The notes beneath the pieces are model-generated. The model did not search any database and was not told the origin of the DNA. It was given only the letters and a program-made list of their open reading frames with translations. 64,000 nt of DNA from assembly GCA_036785325.1 (NCBI GenBank), contig JAXIVH010000285.1:62001-126000 (forward strand). The letters are read 5' to 3'. The position numbers and the translations under genes are program-made. Shown here piece by piece: positions 22,802 to 35,322 of this stretch. Numbering within the stretch: position 1 is the stretch's first letter; each line of letters begins with the position of its first letter. Origin of the DNA: Urophycis tenuis. Its lineage: Eukaryota; Chordata; Actinopteri; Gadiformes; Phycidae.

Positions 22802-23781
22802 ATGGCTGAAGAAAAGCTGATTCTCGCCGTCACTGACAACCCAGTCATATACGATTTATCACTGAAAGGATACCATGACCAACTACTGAAAGCGAGAGCG
22901 TGGAGAGATGTGGCCACGTCTGTCGGGATACCAGGTGTGTAAACAGCTTTTTGATTTTTTTAACAATCACCGTTAGTTTGAGTTAGCTCATCTATTCTAA
23001 CGTTGCAGTGTAGCCTAACTAACGTTAGTTAACTTAGCGTCAATCACCAAGGAGACAAACAGCTGAAGCTAACATTATAGCAGCCTAGCTAATAACGTTT
23101 TTATGTGAATTTGTGCAGAGGAAGAGTGCAAGAAAAAGTGGAAGTATCTGAGAGACAGATATGCGAAGGAGAGGCGTCAAGACATATATAAAGAGTGGGT
23201 CAGCAAACAGTTTAAAAAAAAAAAGGAAATATATGGCCGTGCTCAGTTTCCTTGAGCCCCATCTGAGGGAAAGGCCTACAACCTCCAACTTTAAAAGCTC
23301 TGATGAGCCTGATGTGTTAGAGGGGGTGATGGCTCTTCTGAGCCCAATGATGTCTCCGCAGACTGAGGTCAGTTTAAACACTTGGCTGTGATTTTTATTA
23401 AATTCAGGCTACATATCAGCAGTAGGCCTAGTGATAGCATATAATCTGAATGGAAAAGGCAGCCGTGGCCAACTGGTTAGGGCTTCGAGCTTATAGAGTA
23501 TATATACAAGCCTATATATTATACATTTTTATGACATTGTAATTATGTTTCTACAGATTTGGGAGAGTGATGAGCTTGACACACCCACAGTAGAGCCACC
23601 CGCAGTGATAGAGCCACCCATAGAGATAGAGCCACCCACACAGGAACCAATTGAGAAAAAAAAAAAAAAAACGTTACAAAAAGTTACAGCAACACCGGTA
23701 TTGACAAATTACCAAGAGTCCATAGGTGCTGCCATCAACAAGAAAACAGATGGGGATGAGTATTTTTTGCTGTCCCTGGCA
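22802..23781 (+). pseudogene. MADF-BESS domain gene 2, frameshifted and cut by an hAT
   Basis: Exon 1 (22802-22934) starts MAEEKLILAVTDNPVIYDLS; exon 2 (23119-23367) continues EEECKKKWKYLRDRYAKE, completing a MADF domain; exon 3 begins at 23557 and encodes a Pro/Glu/Ile linker, then DGDEYFLLSLA. A one-base shift near 23170 separates RYAKERR from KSGSANSLKKKRKYMAVLSF. The BESS domain is interrupted right after YFLLSLA by the CAGTGGCG end of an hAT at 23782. The remaining BESS codons were not found in the window. It is a paralogue of the gene at 10.76-20.8 kb in the opposite orientation. Confidence 0.82.
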
Positions 23782-24172
23782 CAGTGGCGTCATTTCAGCC
23801 AAAGCTAAGGTATGGCAAGATTACTAGTCACATGACAGTATCAATCAATATACATGCCCAGGCCAGCCGCCGATTTATATTTTTGCACGTGGGTGCCCAA
23901 ATTAAATAAATGCCATCATATAAAGATCATATAATTCTGACTATATAGGGGTGCTCACTGCTTCTGAACATCTGATTTTACAAAGAATTTAATTCATGAT
24001 ATAGAGCCTATTTTGAGGAACTCGGAACACCGAGACGGTGCTGTTCTATTCCGGCGGATCGGAGGGAGAGAGAAGCCCTGGGTCGGGAAGGAGCCGCCGC
24101 CCGTCTCTCTCTCTCCTCACTTCACGTCGTTTACGTCAATAGAGGGAAAATTGAATTTGGGCCGAAAGTTTT

Positions 24173-24176
<4 letters not shown>

Positions 24177-24248
<72 letters not shown>
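24177..24248. repeat. (GA)n microsatellite
   Basis: About 36 uninterrupted GA units. A second, shorter purine-rich tract (GGGAGGGAGG, GAGAGAGA) lies at 24883-24930, and a CA tract at 24498-24523. Confidence 0.95.
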
Positions 24249-24252
<4 letters not shown>

Positions 24253-25002
24253 TATTTGAGCAATGTGACTGATCAGCAACTAAAACAAACCCTGACAAAG
24301 TACAGACTGAGTGAACACAACCTTGCAGAGAAATAAAAAGTTTCCTGGTTGTTTCACAGCGGTTACATTCAGCAGGTATAGACACGCCCACAGCAACCCA
24401 CCTCAGCCAAATACAACACTGACTGTTTTATAAAATAAAAACTAAAAACAGATGCCCATAACAGCAGCACCTCAGATACTGGCAACTGCCGAGGCACACG
24501 CACACGCACACACACACACACACTGGTCAGTGGCAGCTGGCTCAGACCCTGGCACCTGCTGCGGCAGGTCAGTGGCACCTGAGGCTGCCACCGGAGGTGC
24601 CACTACGAGCTGCCGGTGCCACAAATTGAGCCAGCCCTTACTCTCCCGCTAACGACGTAACTATGGACAAACTACTACATACTTGTTGATCAATTCAGTC
24701 AAATGCGCCTTTACGCATCCGTTTTCAGCACCATGGATAGCAAGCGGCAGGGTTAGAGAGCAGTAATAGCCTTTCTGACAAACGCAATTTCACTCATTTT
24801 GTTCACTTCTTTCACTATATAATTGCAACAATATCACCTGAACATACCAGGTAAACTTAAAACTGTTAAAGTCCAAATGCAAAGAGGGGAGGGAGGGAGG
24901 GAGGGAGAAGAAGAGAGAAAGAGAGAGAGAAATCGTATTTCCCTTAAACAGATGTATAAGAGGTTCGGGTGACGTATCTTACCTTAAGATGAACTTGAAT
25001 AA

Positions 25003-27532
25003 TTAATCCATCAGTGGATAATGCCGAGGCCTCAAACCGGCAAAGTCATTGACAAGTTCATCTGGGTCCAGTGATTTTACGGCAGCAGGCTCAACACCCA
25101 TTAACATGAGGTGCGTCAGTCTGTCATCGCCCATCGTGGTCCTCAGGTATGTTTTTACTCACTTTAACACGGAGAAAAATCTCTCGTTTGATGCAGTGGA
25201 AACTGGTATTGTTGCTGCAATCTGAAATAGTTTTATCACCTCTGAAAAGTCAACAGACATGGTGTTGAGTTGTGTCAGAGCCAGCATGATGTTTTTCTCC
25301 TCCACGTCCTTCATCTCAAGTTCAAGGAAAGCTTTTGCTGTGTGACATTGGGAACTGAGAAGGGTGGTGTCGATCAGTTTGTCATACAGTTGTGCAAACT
25401 GTTCCATTTTAACTTCATCCATGAAATGGGGAGATGAACAATCAAATGCCTGGATAGCATTAAGTAGCTCATCATTATCTGTAAATCGTCGATCTAACTC
25501 AGAGATGAAGCGGTCCAGTGTTTCAAAGTATAGTCTTTTTTCTTGGTCACCTCCTGTCTGTCTCTGGCCACTGGATGATCCGACAATAAACCCTGCCAAG
25601 GCTTTGGACACACTCCGTGCTCTTGCTGTTCGAGGGTCGGCAGTGTCGCTGCTTGGGAGGCCGAGCTCTGTGGAAAATGCCTTGGCTCTGCTGAGTGTGT
25701 CCTGGTACTCTTTATCTGACCTCATCTTTTCCAGTTGGGTCTTAGTACTCCGTATGAGATTGGAAGCCATCGTGATTGCAATGTCTTTTGTCTGAAGCTG
25801 TTCAGACAGTCCATAAGTGAGACTCAAGATTTTCTCTAGGTAATGAAGACGCACAACAAAACTGAGTGTCAGCATATTCGACCGAAGTCCAGCTGCTTCA
25901 GTTGAACCCTCTGCATGAGCGTCAATAGTGGCATCTAACACAGCTAGTATAGCCTCGTAGCGCAGTTTGATCTTCTGTAGAGCCCTATACCAGTACAGCC
26001 ACCGAGTGGGACAGGTGCGCTCCAAGTGCAGTACTTTGTTGTACCCTAACTTCTTTTGAGCCTCAATGAAAAGCATGTGTCTGGTATTGCTATTTGCAAT
26101 AAAAGTATATAGTGTTTGAACTACACCAAAAAACTCTGCCATCTCAGGTATTTCAGTTATCGAGCTCACAAGCACAAGATTTAGTCTATGTGCATGACAG
26201 TGTATATACACTGCATGTGGCACTTTTTCGCGTATTACAGCCTGCACTCCACGCACATTGCCTCGCATAACACTTGCACCGTCATAGCATTGCGCAACAC
26301 ACATCTGAATATCTAAACTCGATAATTCCTTTATTATCTGCTGGGCCAGGGATTCAGCTGTCAGGTCCTTCATGTGAAATGTTCCAATGGCTCTTTCCTT
26401 TATAATCCCGTCATGAACATAACGGAACAAAATGGCCAGCTGCTCCTTCTTAGACAGGTCTTTCGTTTCATCCACTAAAACTGAAAAGTACCGTGCTTCT
26501 CCTACTTCACTTATGATTAGATTTCTGATCTTTTCCCCAATAACTTTCACCATATCATTCTGAGCCTCTGGGGAAGAATAATGTGCATACCTGCGTTCCT
26601 GCTTGCTTTTCACGTTCTTGTCATCTGTTGCAACAACGTCTAAAAGTTCAAGGAAATTTCCTTTATTTTTAGCCTCATCTTGTTCGTTGTGGCCACGGAA
26701 AGGGAGGGCCTGTCTTCCCAGAAACGTCGTGATTTTGAACAAGGATTTGACGTGAGCCCGGTTCTCCTGCACCTCATCTGTCCTGTTTGTGTCAATCCGA
26801 CTTGCGATGGATTCCTTACGTCCACCGATCACAGCCTTAAAGTTAGACCACGCTATTGCAGCACAATTGTGTCTACTGCTCCCTTGATGATCCCGGAGAT
26901 TTTTTTTCATGTTCTTCCAACATGTGTATCCAGTGTCTATGAACACACGCAGTCCATGCCTGTCACCTGTTACAGTTGAGGCTCCTCCAAAATGACGACA
27001 TGCAAAGCAATAAACTGCATCTTCTTGCATAGAATATTCAACCCAGTCATATTCCTGATACACGCTGACATTAAAGCGTCTTCCATTTCTGGTTGGGAAG
27101 TGGGTCAAACGAGGACGCCTGAGTCCGTCTGTTTTACATCCACTAATATCCTTCTTCTCTGCTCCAGTTGATCCAGTGGCTGCTACTGCTGTAGCTGTAG
27201 TGGCGCCCGCGCCCTCACCCGGGCCTTGACCTTGCTTATCGCTGTCCAAGTCTGATCCAGCTCTTTCAATCTGAGAAATCGGTGGGGACTCAGAAATCTC
27301 GGATTTAATTCGAGAAGTTGGTGTGGATGATGAGTTCTCAACATCCAAGCAAGTAGTCTCCATCTCCATCTCCCCGTTAGAATTAGCATCCTCGTTATTA
27401 ACAGCTTCGTTAAGAGCCTGAATCCCGCCTTCACTACCTGGTCCTCCTCCTCCCTCTGCCGCTAGGGCAACATCACCTGCCTTTTTTTTTTGTGAAAAAT
27501 GATTCTAAAATGCTCTGCTGCTTCCTTTTCAT
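25003..27532 (-). pseudogene. ZMYM1-like hAT transposase with TTF zinc finger, nearly intact
   Basis: The likely start is ATG at 27532 (MKRKQQSILESFFTKK, a common hAT start). An A10 run at 27482-27491 shifts the frame by one base, and the frame open from 27369 then continues. Order: TTF-type finger (RLTHFPTRNGRRFNVSVYQE, CFACRHF, HQGSSRHNCA), the DUF4371 part (ARYFSVLVDETKDLSKKEQL with the first catalytic Asp), CYDGASVMRGN, HCHAHRLNLVL, and the C-terminal hAT dimerisation block (PVSTASNERFFSVLK). One TGA at 25156-25158 interrupts SVLK-VKTYLRTTM; the frame then runs on to TAA at 25003-25005. With only these two lesions in about 840 codons, it is a young copy. Confidence 0.9.
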
Positions 27533-29780
27533 TTTATTATCTTAGATATTAGCTTAGCAAAATAAATCGCGCTAAAAACAATAACCTCAGTCGCCGTTGG
27601 GGGGGGGGAGATACCACATTTCAAGATATGGAGGGGTATACAAGTGTGTTGGAAAGATAATACCTAGAGAAATTGATTGTAACGATTAACCGGGACTATA
27701 AAGATAGCATACAGTTTTCCATTGTCACAGATTAGACCCAGTGACATTTAAACAAGAGTCTAATTTTAATTGTTGGTAGGCAAAGTAACTCTTCTATTCT
27801 CAATTACGTCTGAAAACTATGTGTCTGTCTAACTGTCAAAATTAAGATACAGGTTAGTGGTTTAATAGGCAAGTTTAACTTTGTTAGGGGAGGCTTGCAG
27901 GTTACTCACCTTTCTCAGTAGCCGATGTCTTGTAAATGGTGATGTCTGTCAAGGCACGTGCAATTATAAACATACCTTACACTGACATTTACGTGTTGAT
28001 TGGTCCTTTTCGTTGCTGGGGGGCTTCTATTGGTCCGATTTCCTTAAAATAAGAGTTTCTAGATGTCCTCATTTATGTAGGCCTACCTATTAGTCATATC
28101 CCGGGTTTGATATCCTAGAAGATTACGCCAGGATTGAACTCTCAATAGGCTACATTTCTATTGTTATTCTAGCCTATAATATATTATTATTATTATCATT
28201 ATTATTATTATTATCATTATTATTCAGTTACATAGTACATAAGCCTGAACATATTTCCTGGGCAAAAGTTCTGTTGTTTTAAGGCCCTGTCCACAAGACA
28301 GGATATTTCGAAAACTGACAGAGACGCATCTGCTGTAGAAAATAGTAGGCCTACCTATTCCCGGCCTTTATGTGGCGCTGTTTCTCCTACAGAACACCCA
28401 AGATAGAAGAAGAGCGGTAAAAAATGTCAACATACTTGAACATGGACCTACTCTAGCACTAGGCCTACTTGAATAAATTGCTCATGTGTACTTTCTGGAG
28501 TTGCTGGGGTATTTTTGGATACAACTGTCATAATCCGTGAGTGTTTGTGATCATTTTGACCATAGTTGTGTAATATGTTTAAATCCTGATTTGGAGAAGG
28601 CTAACTTTTCTCAGCTCATGCCGCTAATTGGGGCATTATCGTAAGCGGATCTGGTGTCCACACGAATCAGGGGTGCAGATATTTTTTCTCCAAACTAGGA
28701 CCTTGATTCAAATAGGTGCGGTTTCAGTCACCGAAATCTCTGTGGACGTGTTCAACAAGGAACACTGATTGCATGCTACTGTTGACAATGATTTACGTAG
28801 AAAAGCCCAATTCACAAAATAAGCAAAGTAGCCTAGCCTAACTGTGCATTAAAAGATCAAAATACTTGCAACAAAAGACCTAAAATGAATGCAGTTGGTA
28901 CATTAGTAAGTCACCATAATAGAAAAAGACAAGTTCAATTTCACGTTGAGCTCTCTATCAAGTAATGCCACTCATTGCTAGCAAATCAAACAAATCACTT
29001 ATTATAATACTAGGCCTATGACTATAATAGGCACAAGGGTTAACCCTTTGACCTTTACCCTTACCATAGACTGCCATATCAGTCTATAATGAGATTCAAA
29101 AGTAACGGCATACTTGTTCTGTTACTATTTTTAAATAATTTATCGGTTTGTTGTCTTCCTCTTTATAAAGCGAACAACTACTTAGCGCACTATTAACTGC
29201 AAAGATTAGACAGATTAGTTAAAATTTTATCTATCCAGTAGATGTCAGTACAAGACTGAATGAACAGAAGTGTAGCCACAGTGTTTCCAGAATAGCTTTA
29301 TCGAGTATCTACTTTTGCAACAGAATGTGACCACATGTATTTAGGAATGTATAAGGTATATTTAGGCAATCATTGTGTAATTAATAATGATCTTATGATC
29401 ACATAGCCTTACATAACATACTTTTCGGATTGACAAAATGTCTAATTTGAGACATTGAAGTTAATGTAGTTATTATTATGATTATTGTCCTTTCACAAGG
29501 CTTGAATGATCTCAATTGGCCTGTTGAACATGACTATTGTGGTATGATAAGAATCTCATTCCTGTAAAATGAAATGGTTTGACTGTACTAATGTCGATCT
29601 CGTGTAGCTTCCAATTACAGAGAAATACCATAACCTGATAATTTTGTTTACTTACACTTTTCCTCATACTATAAATATAACTTGTATATACTAACTCAAA
29701 ACACATCAGATTTTATTCTCATTCTGCAGCTCACGTTATAGGTAACAGCAGCAGGATGGATAAGTAGGTGGTGGATTCCA
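27533..29780. other. No gene seen; ATT microsatellite and a possible MITE
   Basis: 28183-28225 is an (ATT)n tract. GGCCCTGTCCACA at 28283 and TGTGGACGTG near 28745 are weak inverted motifs that could mark a Harbinger-like MITE. No coding exon was recognised. Confidence 0.4.
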
Positions 29781-29783
29781 TGA

Positions 29784-32700
29784 TTAAGTTAGAATACAAA
29801 ACACAGGATCATGATAACTGTAGTATGTTTGTAAAACACCTGAATGGGCACAGTGCTGGGGACCAGAAATGAAGATGTTGTCTAGCAGCGTGTTCTTCTC
29901 AGTAGTTGCAGTGGTTATAAGATTTGTGAAACCTCTAGATCGCAACAACTCATAGATTGGCTTCCTTCCATTGGCCAGCATGTCCTTGTTGAAATCCCCA
30001 CAGATAATAACTGGCCCATCTGCTATGACATGTAGAGAGTCCAACAGATGACAGAGATTTGTCATGAATACATTTATGCTGTAATCTGGTGGTCTATAAA
30101 TCACTGCAATCAGTGTTGGACCTGGAGCCACCACTTTGACTACCAGAAATTCAAGGTCAGTCACACCATGTAAGTATGGTACAAGATTGGCTTGGACGTG
30201 GCTTTTAACAAATATAGCTACTCCACCACCATTCCTCTGTGCTAGATGAGTCAGAGTAGAATATGACACGTGCCTGTTGCGCTTGTACATTCGATAGTTT
30301 TCTAACTGGATATTCTCTGGGACAAATGTGCCAAAAAGGTGTGTTTCAGTAAAGCACAGAATGTCTGCGAGTTGCAGCTCATGGTGTTTCTTCACATCAT
30401 TGATATGAGCTGACAATCCTTCTGTATTATGGTGAATCAGTGTCAGAGATGATGATGAACTGATTGAAGGAAGACAGTGAAGAAGGGGCATGACATTTTC
30501 AAAATCTGCTTTTGGCATATTTTCCAAACAGGTTAATATTTGTGGATCAGAATAGATCTGGTTTTCATCAAAATCAATGATGTAAAGTCCTTGCAGTGTG
30601 GTAGTCCTGCTGAGACCCACATATGCCATACCTGGTTCAAAAATTAGAGACCACGACTGAAGCTCTACTAAGTCCTTGCACTTTATGCACGGTCGAACTG
30701 TACGATAAAGAAATACAGAAAGAATGGCGAATTATCTGTTTGTTCAGACGTTCCTCCATTCTTTCAATATACACCAAGTTGTCTGTTGCCCCAGGTCTCT
30801 TGCTCTTGTTGTTGGTGTCTTTGGCCAGCATTTGGATCATCAAATTCAATGCCAAGTAACTTCACGTCTCTTTTGCCGTTTTCAACCTGATAAACAATTT
30901 TACCAATCTTTCCAAATGATCCATTCACCAGTCCATCTCCAACATCGATGTTTCTGATGAGCATTACTCGGGCACCCTCAGCAATTTGTAGTTTAGATGG
31001 CAGATCCCCTTTGCCTCCCTCACAAGGCTCTTTTTGTCTCTCCATTCGACCAGTTTGGGGATCTTTTCTGTAGTCATGGGCATCAACAGTGATCAATTCT
31101 GAGTATAGAGCAGTGATGGCTTTTGAATTGTGTTCAGTCACTTGTTTGTAGGAAAAACATGCAGAACATCTTTGGGACAGTCCTCAGCTCGACATATGGC
31201 CTGAGAGAGAAGAGATCTGTCTGCTTCAGTTAATGCTTCACGCTTGCGTTTCACTCTTATTCTGTTGAGCATCTGAGCGAATGCCACGTCATCTTTTTGG
31301 CGCATGATTTCTGTCAGAGTGACTATCTGAAACCGATCCTTCCAGAAGTCAAGAACATGTTCCTCATATACACAGAGAGGTTTAGCTTTGCCCAATGCTC
31401 GCAGTTGTAGAAAATCCCCAACAAGAATGACTGAGAGTCCACCAAAATCTTTCTTGCTACCTTTGACTTCTTGTAGCCTCCAATTGACATACGCAAAGAG
31501 TGGCTTTGATACCATTGACACTTCATCAATAACAAGAATCTCAACATTGGATAAGGTTATTCTCATTTCATCCTGGCAGTTTCCAAGACACTGGTAAGGT
31601 GGCTTAAGGCTTCTTGGCAGTTTCAGGACAGAGTGCAGAGTCCTGCTTGATATGTTAAATGCTGCTGTTCCGGTAAATGCGGTAAGAAGGACAGTAGGCA
31701 TGGACATGTCTCTTTCCTCAGAGATGCGGGGTAGTTTTCGTAGTATCTTTGATGCCTCTGTGTAGATACATTTAATGAGGTGTGATTTGCCAGTTCCAGC
31801 TCCACCAGTGACAAAGTAAAAAAAAACTGATCTGCTCTCTGACCACACACACGTCTGATGCACCACTGACACACTGTATAAAATATGGACGCCTGCGTTT
31901 GGTTGAGATTTTGGTACATGCCTCGGAGAACAGTAGGGTCTACTGGAGGAGCCTCAAACATCGTCATCTCACTTCCTCTACTTGTGCTACTGTATTCAGG
32001 AATGTCCTCTTGTTCATTGATGTTGTCAGGGGATATTTCCTCGCGCTCTGAAATGCACTCAAGACGAATAAGCTCTGTCTCAGGAGCTAGTGTTGTCCAT
32101 GCCCATCCTCCAATGGCCCATTTTCTTCCAAACTCTCCCTGGCTTTCTCTATGGCCTCACTATTTTTTTCAAACTGTGACCTTCTCTCTTTGACAATAGA
32201 ATATACACTCTCGGGATCATCTTTTCCAGTAAGTCTTACAGAACCTGTTGTGTAAAATGACTCATATGTTGGAAAACCTGAGGGTTTCAACTGTGAATCT
32301 TATCGGAAAGGCAGGTACAGTTTGAGTAGTATGCCATAGAATTTCTCTGGAACTTTTATCTCTGAAAATCTGGCATATCTGATGATGGCTGGTCTTCCTG
32401 TTCACTTCTGGATAAATCCTTTCCCATTCTGAAGAGGCAGCACTTTCTTCCCTTGTTTTTTTCTTCCGTACATCACTCTGTATGTGTAAGCAAACTCGGC
32501 CATACACATTACTGTAAACTCTTCAGTATCTGGCCTGTTTTTGTATTTGTCTGCTAACCCAGACATCCAAACATTCTCTGAGTCTGGAATTCTGTCATTC
32601 AAAAACCTTAAAGGGACACTCATTTTCAAAGCATTATCATCGGTGGGTATAAATATTACACTGCGAGTGCAAGATTTCAGTTTCAACACTAACAAATTTC

Positions 32701-33440
32701 CTGTTGAATTTACAGTAAATAACAGGCAAAAAAGTTGCCGAATGGTATGTATTTTGCTATTAGGTGCCTCTCAAGTATATTCAGATTGCTAAGTTCTGGA
32801 ATAATTGGTGAAAGCTTTAACATATTGATAACAGCAATTGGTGGAATTTTTCCCATTTTCAAGTGGTCATGGCAGTTATGACATATCCATTCTGTCTTTT
32901 TTTCGGGTGAACAATATTCAAGTGAACTGCATAGATCACTGCATGTATGTACATATTCCCCTGTTAAGCATCTCTCAACCATGTCTGGATTTTTTTGATA
33001 ACATTTACGATTACACTTTTTCACCTGATTATAAAACAAAGCTCTGTGACATACTGTGCACACAAACGTAGGGCCATTCTGTACATCCATTCTTAAAGCT
33101 GCAATAGTCGCATGCACATGAGTGTCTTCTGTCGGTGTTGACAGTTGTTCAGTGTCTTGCTCTGAGCGATTTTCACACAGGCGTGTAAAACTGGAGTGAC
33201 GGTACTTGCGTTGTGCATGTAAAGCACAGTGCATTTTGTGGAGCATTTTATTGAATCTGTCATTGGCATATGCAGACTTATTTCTCTGCAGATAACTGTA
33301 ATATCTGAAACAGGCCGGATCATTTGTGGATATGTCATTATAACGGCTTCGCAGGGCCAATCTCACCCTTAAACGAACATTTTCGTTGTGGTTGTAACGG
33401 TGCTTTACAAAAGCTTTTTGTTTTGATCTGAAAATTGGAT
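29784..33440 (-). pseudogene. Helentron Rep-helicase-endonuclease protein, decayed
   Basis: The zinc-finger part contains CHNC and IPPIAVINMLKLSPIIPEL (33366-32720). The frame then jumps directly to VWMSGLADKYKNRP and MAEFAYTYRVMYG, which follow the Rep nuclease in intact proteins, so the whole HUH Rep domain is missing. Helicase motifs are VTGGAGTGKSHLI (Walker A), LVIDEVSM (Walker B), VGDFLQL, VHKVQGL and AYVGLSR. The endonuclease keeps FTETHLF, VIYRPPD, ICGDFNKD and SYHDPVF. Lesions include stops near 32408 and 32300 and frameshifts near 32100, 31815 (T9), 31138, 30770 and 30643. It cannot encode an active protein. The intact family is several times longer. Confidence 0.85.
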
Positions 33441-33640
33441 CATGAGAATAATGATTAGTGATGTATGCTTTTTTTGTGACCTATAGGTATGGATATTTGC
33501 ATATCTGTTTCTAGCATATGTACACCTCTTTGTCTGGTTCTTTTCATATTACTTTCGGTGTTTCGCTTGATTTTTCTCTTTGATTGACATTTCACTTTGA
33601 CCTTTTCTGGAATTCCTCCTCTTTCGGTCTTTGTTAAGTA
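29784..33640 (-). mobile_element. Helentron (Helitron2-type) remnant with endonuclease domain
   Basis: On the minus strand the order is an N-terminal cysteine-rich region (33440-32720), a post-Rep segment (32695-32090), a PIF1-type helicase (31960-30590) and an apurinic-like endonuclease domain (30590-29784). That C-terminal endonuclease is the hallmark of vertebrate Helentrons. The element ends were not identified. The right side abuts an hAT terminus at 33642. Confidence 0.85.
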
Positions 33641-33641
33641 G

Positions 33642-33740
33642 GGCTGGGGGGAAACGATTATTTTGAAAACGATTAATCGGGCGATTATTTTATTGATTGG
33701 ACGATTAATCTATCGATTATTTTTCTGTTGTTCGATTAGT
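33642..33740. mobile_element. hAT terminus (partner not found)
   Basis: TAGGGCTGGGGGGAAACGAT followed by repeated GATTAATC/CGATTA motifs is a fish hAT end of the same general kind as the one at 9357. No opposite terminus or 8-bp duplication was found to 37 kb. Confidence 0.55.
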
Positions 33741-33984
33741 AAAAAAACATAATGTATTTCAAATAAATACCAAACAATTCTTAATAATATAGTTTATTAA
33801 ACAACACTATTTTTCACAGCAAAATAAGAAATATAGAATAAAATTATACAAAATAAAAAGGCCAGCCTGTACTCTTACAGTCCCAAAATGTACAAAATTA
33901 CAAAAGATAAAAAAATGCAGTGCAAAAACAAACACTGTGCCGTGCACAGTACAGAAATTCCTGAGTGTAAAATAACAGTCCCAA

Positions 33985-35287
33985 CACAGAACCTTTCTTT
34001 ATTTGTAGCCTGTTGCTACCGTTGCTGCCGTTGAAGAAAGCATGGCTAGAACCTTCGGCCAATCAGAAAGCATCAGACGATCACCTGTAAGATAAAAAAA
34101 ATGTAATAAATAATAATTATTAATAATAAATAATAATAATAATTATTATTATAATAACAACACAGCACCGTTCATAGAGCCATGTTGCTTACAGTGTAAG
34201 AGCTTAATTATTACACAATCCAAACAAGGACACAAATAAAAAGGCCAAGTGAAGAAACACTTATAAACTAGCTAGTAAATCAGGACACAATAAATGGGGT
34301 CAGGACAGCCATTCCCTTCTAAAAGATGCTCAAAGGAAGCAAATAATTACTTACTCTCAAGATTCTTTTGCTGAGTTCGGCTGCCTTCTGTGGAGTGCAC
34401 TGTGCCTCTTTCCCAAGATAGGACGGCAAGGTTCTTTGCTTTGTCCTAGAAAACACAACAGCAATGAACAATGGAACAACAGCTATGACAGTGGGGCATA
34501 TTAAATCTACTCTTTTTAAGCAATGTTAAGTCCAACAATGCATTTCATGTTTATCTAAAAGCGTGTAGAGTACTATATCTGGGTCAGTGACAAATAAGGG
34601 TTGTCATGATGACCAATTCAAAAATATGTTTTAAACCTGTTAAAACAACATGCCCAAGGACCGTTACAAATTAAATTTTGCATTTCTGTTGGTTTCATAG
34701 TATTTGACTCGACATTTTTAACGAAAAACAGAACTAATGGCCCCTTACATTGTCAAATGGTGTAACCATAAATAAATGACAAATACTCAAATATTTCACC
34801 CTCCTAGATTCTATGTAAGTGTACTTATGAAAACAAGAAATACAATTTCAAATATCACATGAATTTTTTTTTATTATATTTATTTCTAGATTTAGATTAA
34901 ATGGACTTTTTATTGTACCGAGCAAGACACTATGCTGAAAACATTAATGTTTTCTGCCTGTTTCTTGGCCAGTTGGGTAAAAAATGTTTTAAAACAGATT
35001 ATTATAGTGTAGTAGAATGCTGAAGTCTCTTCCATATTAACCTTTTGTACAATATGAGATTTTTGTGAAAAATACTGGTTAGGCCACTTGACATAAATCG
35101 GTTACCCCAAATGACCATACTGCTTCTACAGCCAAAGAACAAGTAATTGACACAGAAAAACAAATAAATAGTCAAGGTAAAATGAATTAGATGTTTTAAT
35201 ATATTCTCATATTATTTTTCATATTATATTCATTAACCAAAACAATGAACAAACAGTGAAGAATGAACAGTGAACAATGAATAAACG

Positions 35288-35322
<35 letters not shown>

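Larger units (their letters stand above)
23782..27532 (-). mobile_element. TTF/ZMYM-type hAT element (right end not located)
   Basis: The left terminus CAGTGGCGTCATTTC starts inside MADF gene 2, so CCCTGGCA at 23774-23781 is the expected left 8-bp flank. The matching right end and second CCCTGGCA were not found up to 30 kb. The given end is therefore only the start codon of its transposase. It contains a (GA)n tract and a CA microsatellite. Confidence 0.75.

Noticed and set aside
24131..24336. Frames with (RE)n or (LS)n repeats
   Set aside because: Translation of the (GA)n microsatellite.
28283..28755. Possible Harbinger MITE with CTGTCCACA / TGTGGAC ends
   Set aside because: The inverted match is short and imperfect, and no 3-bp duplication is clear.
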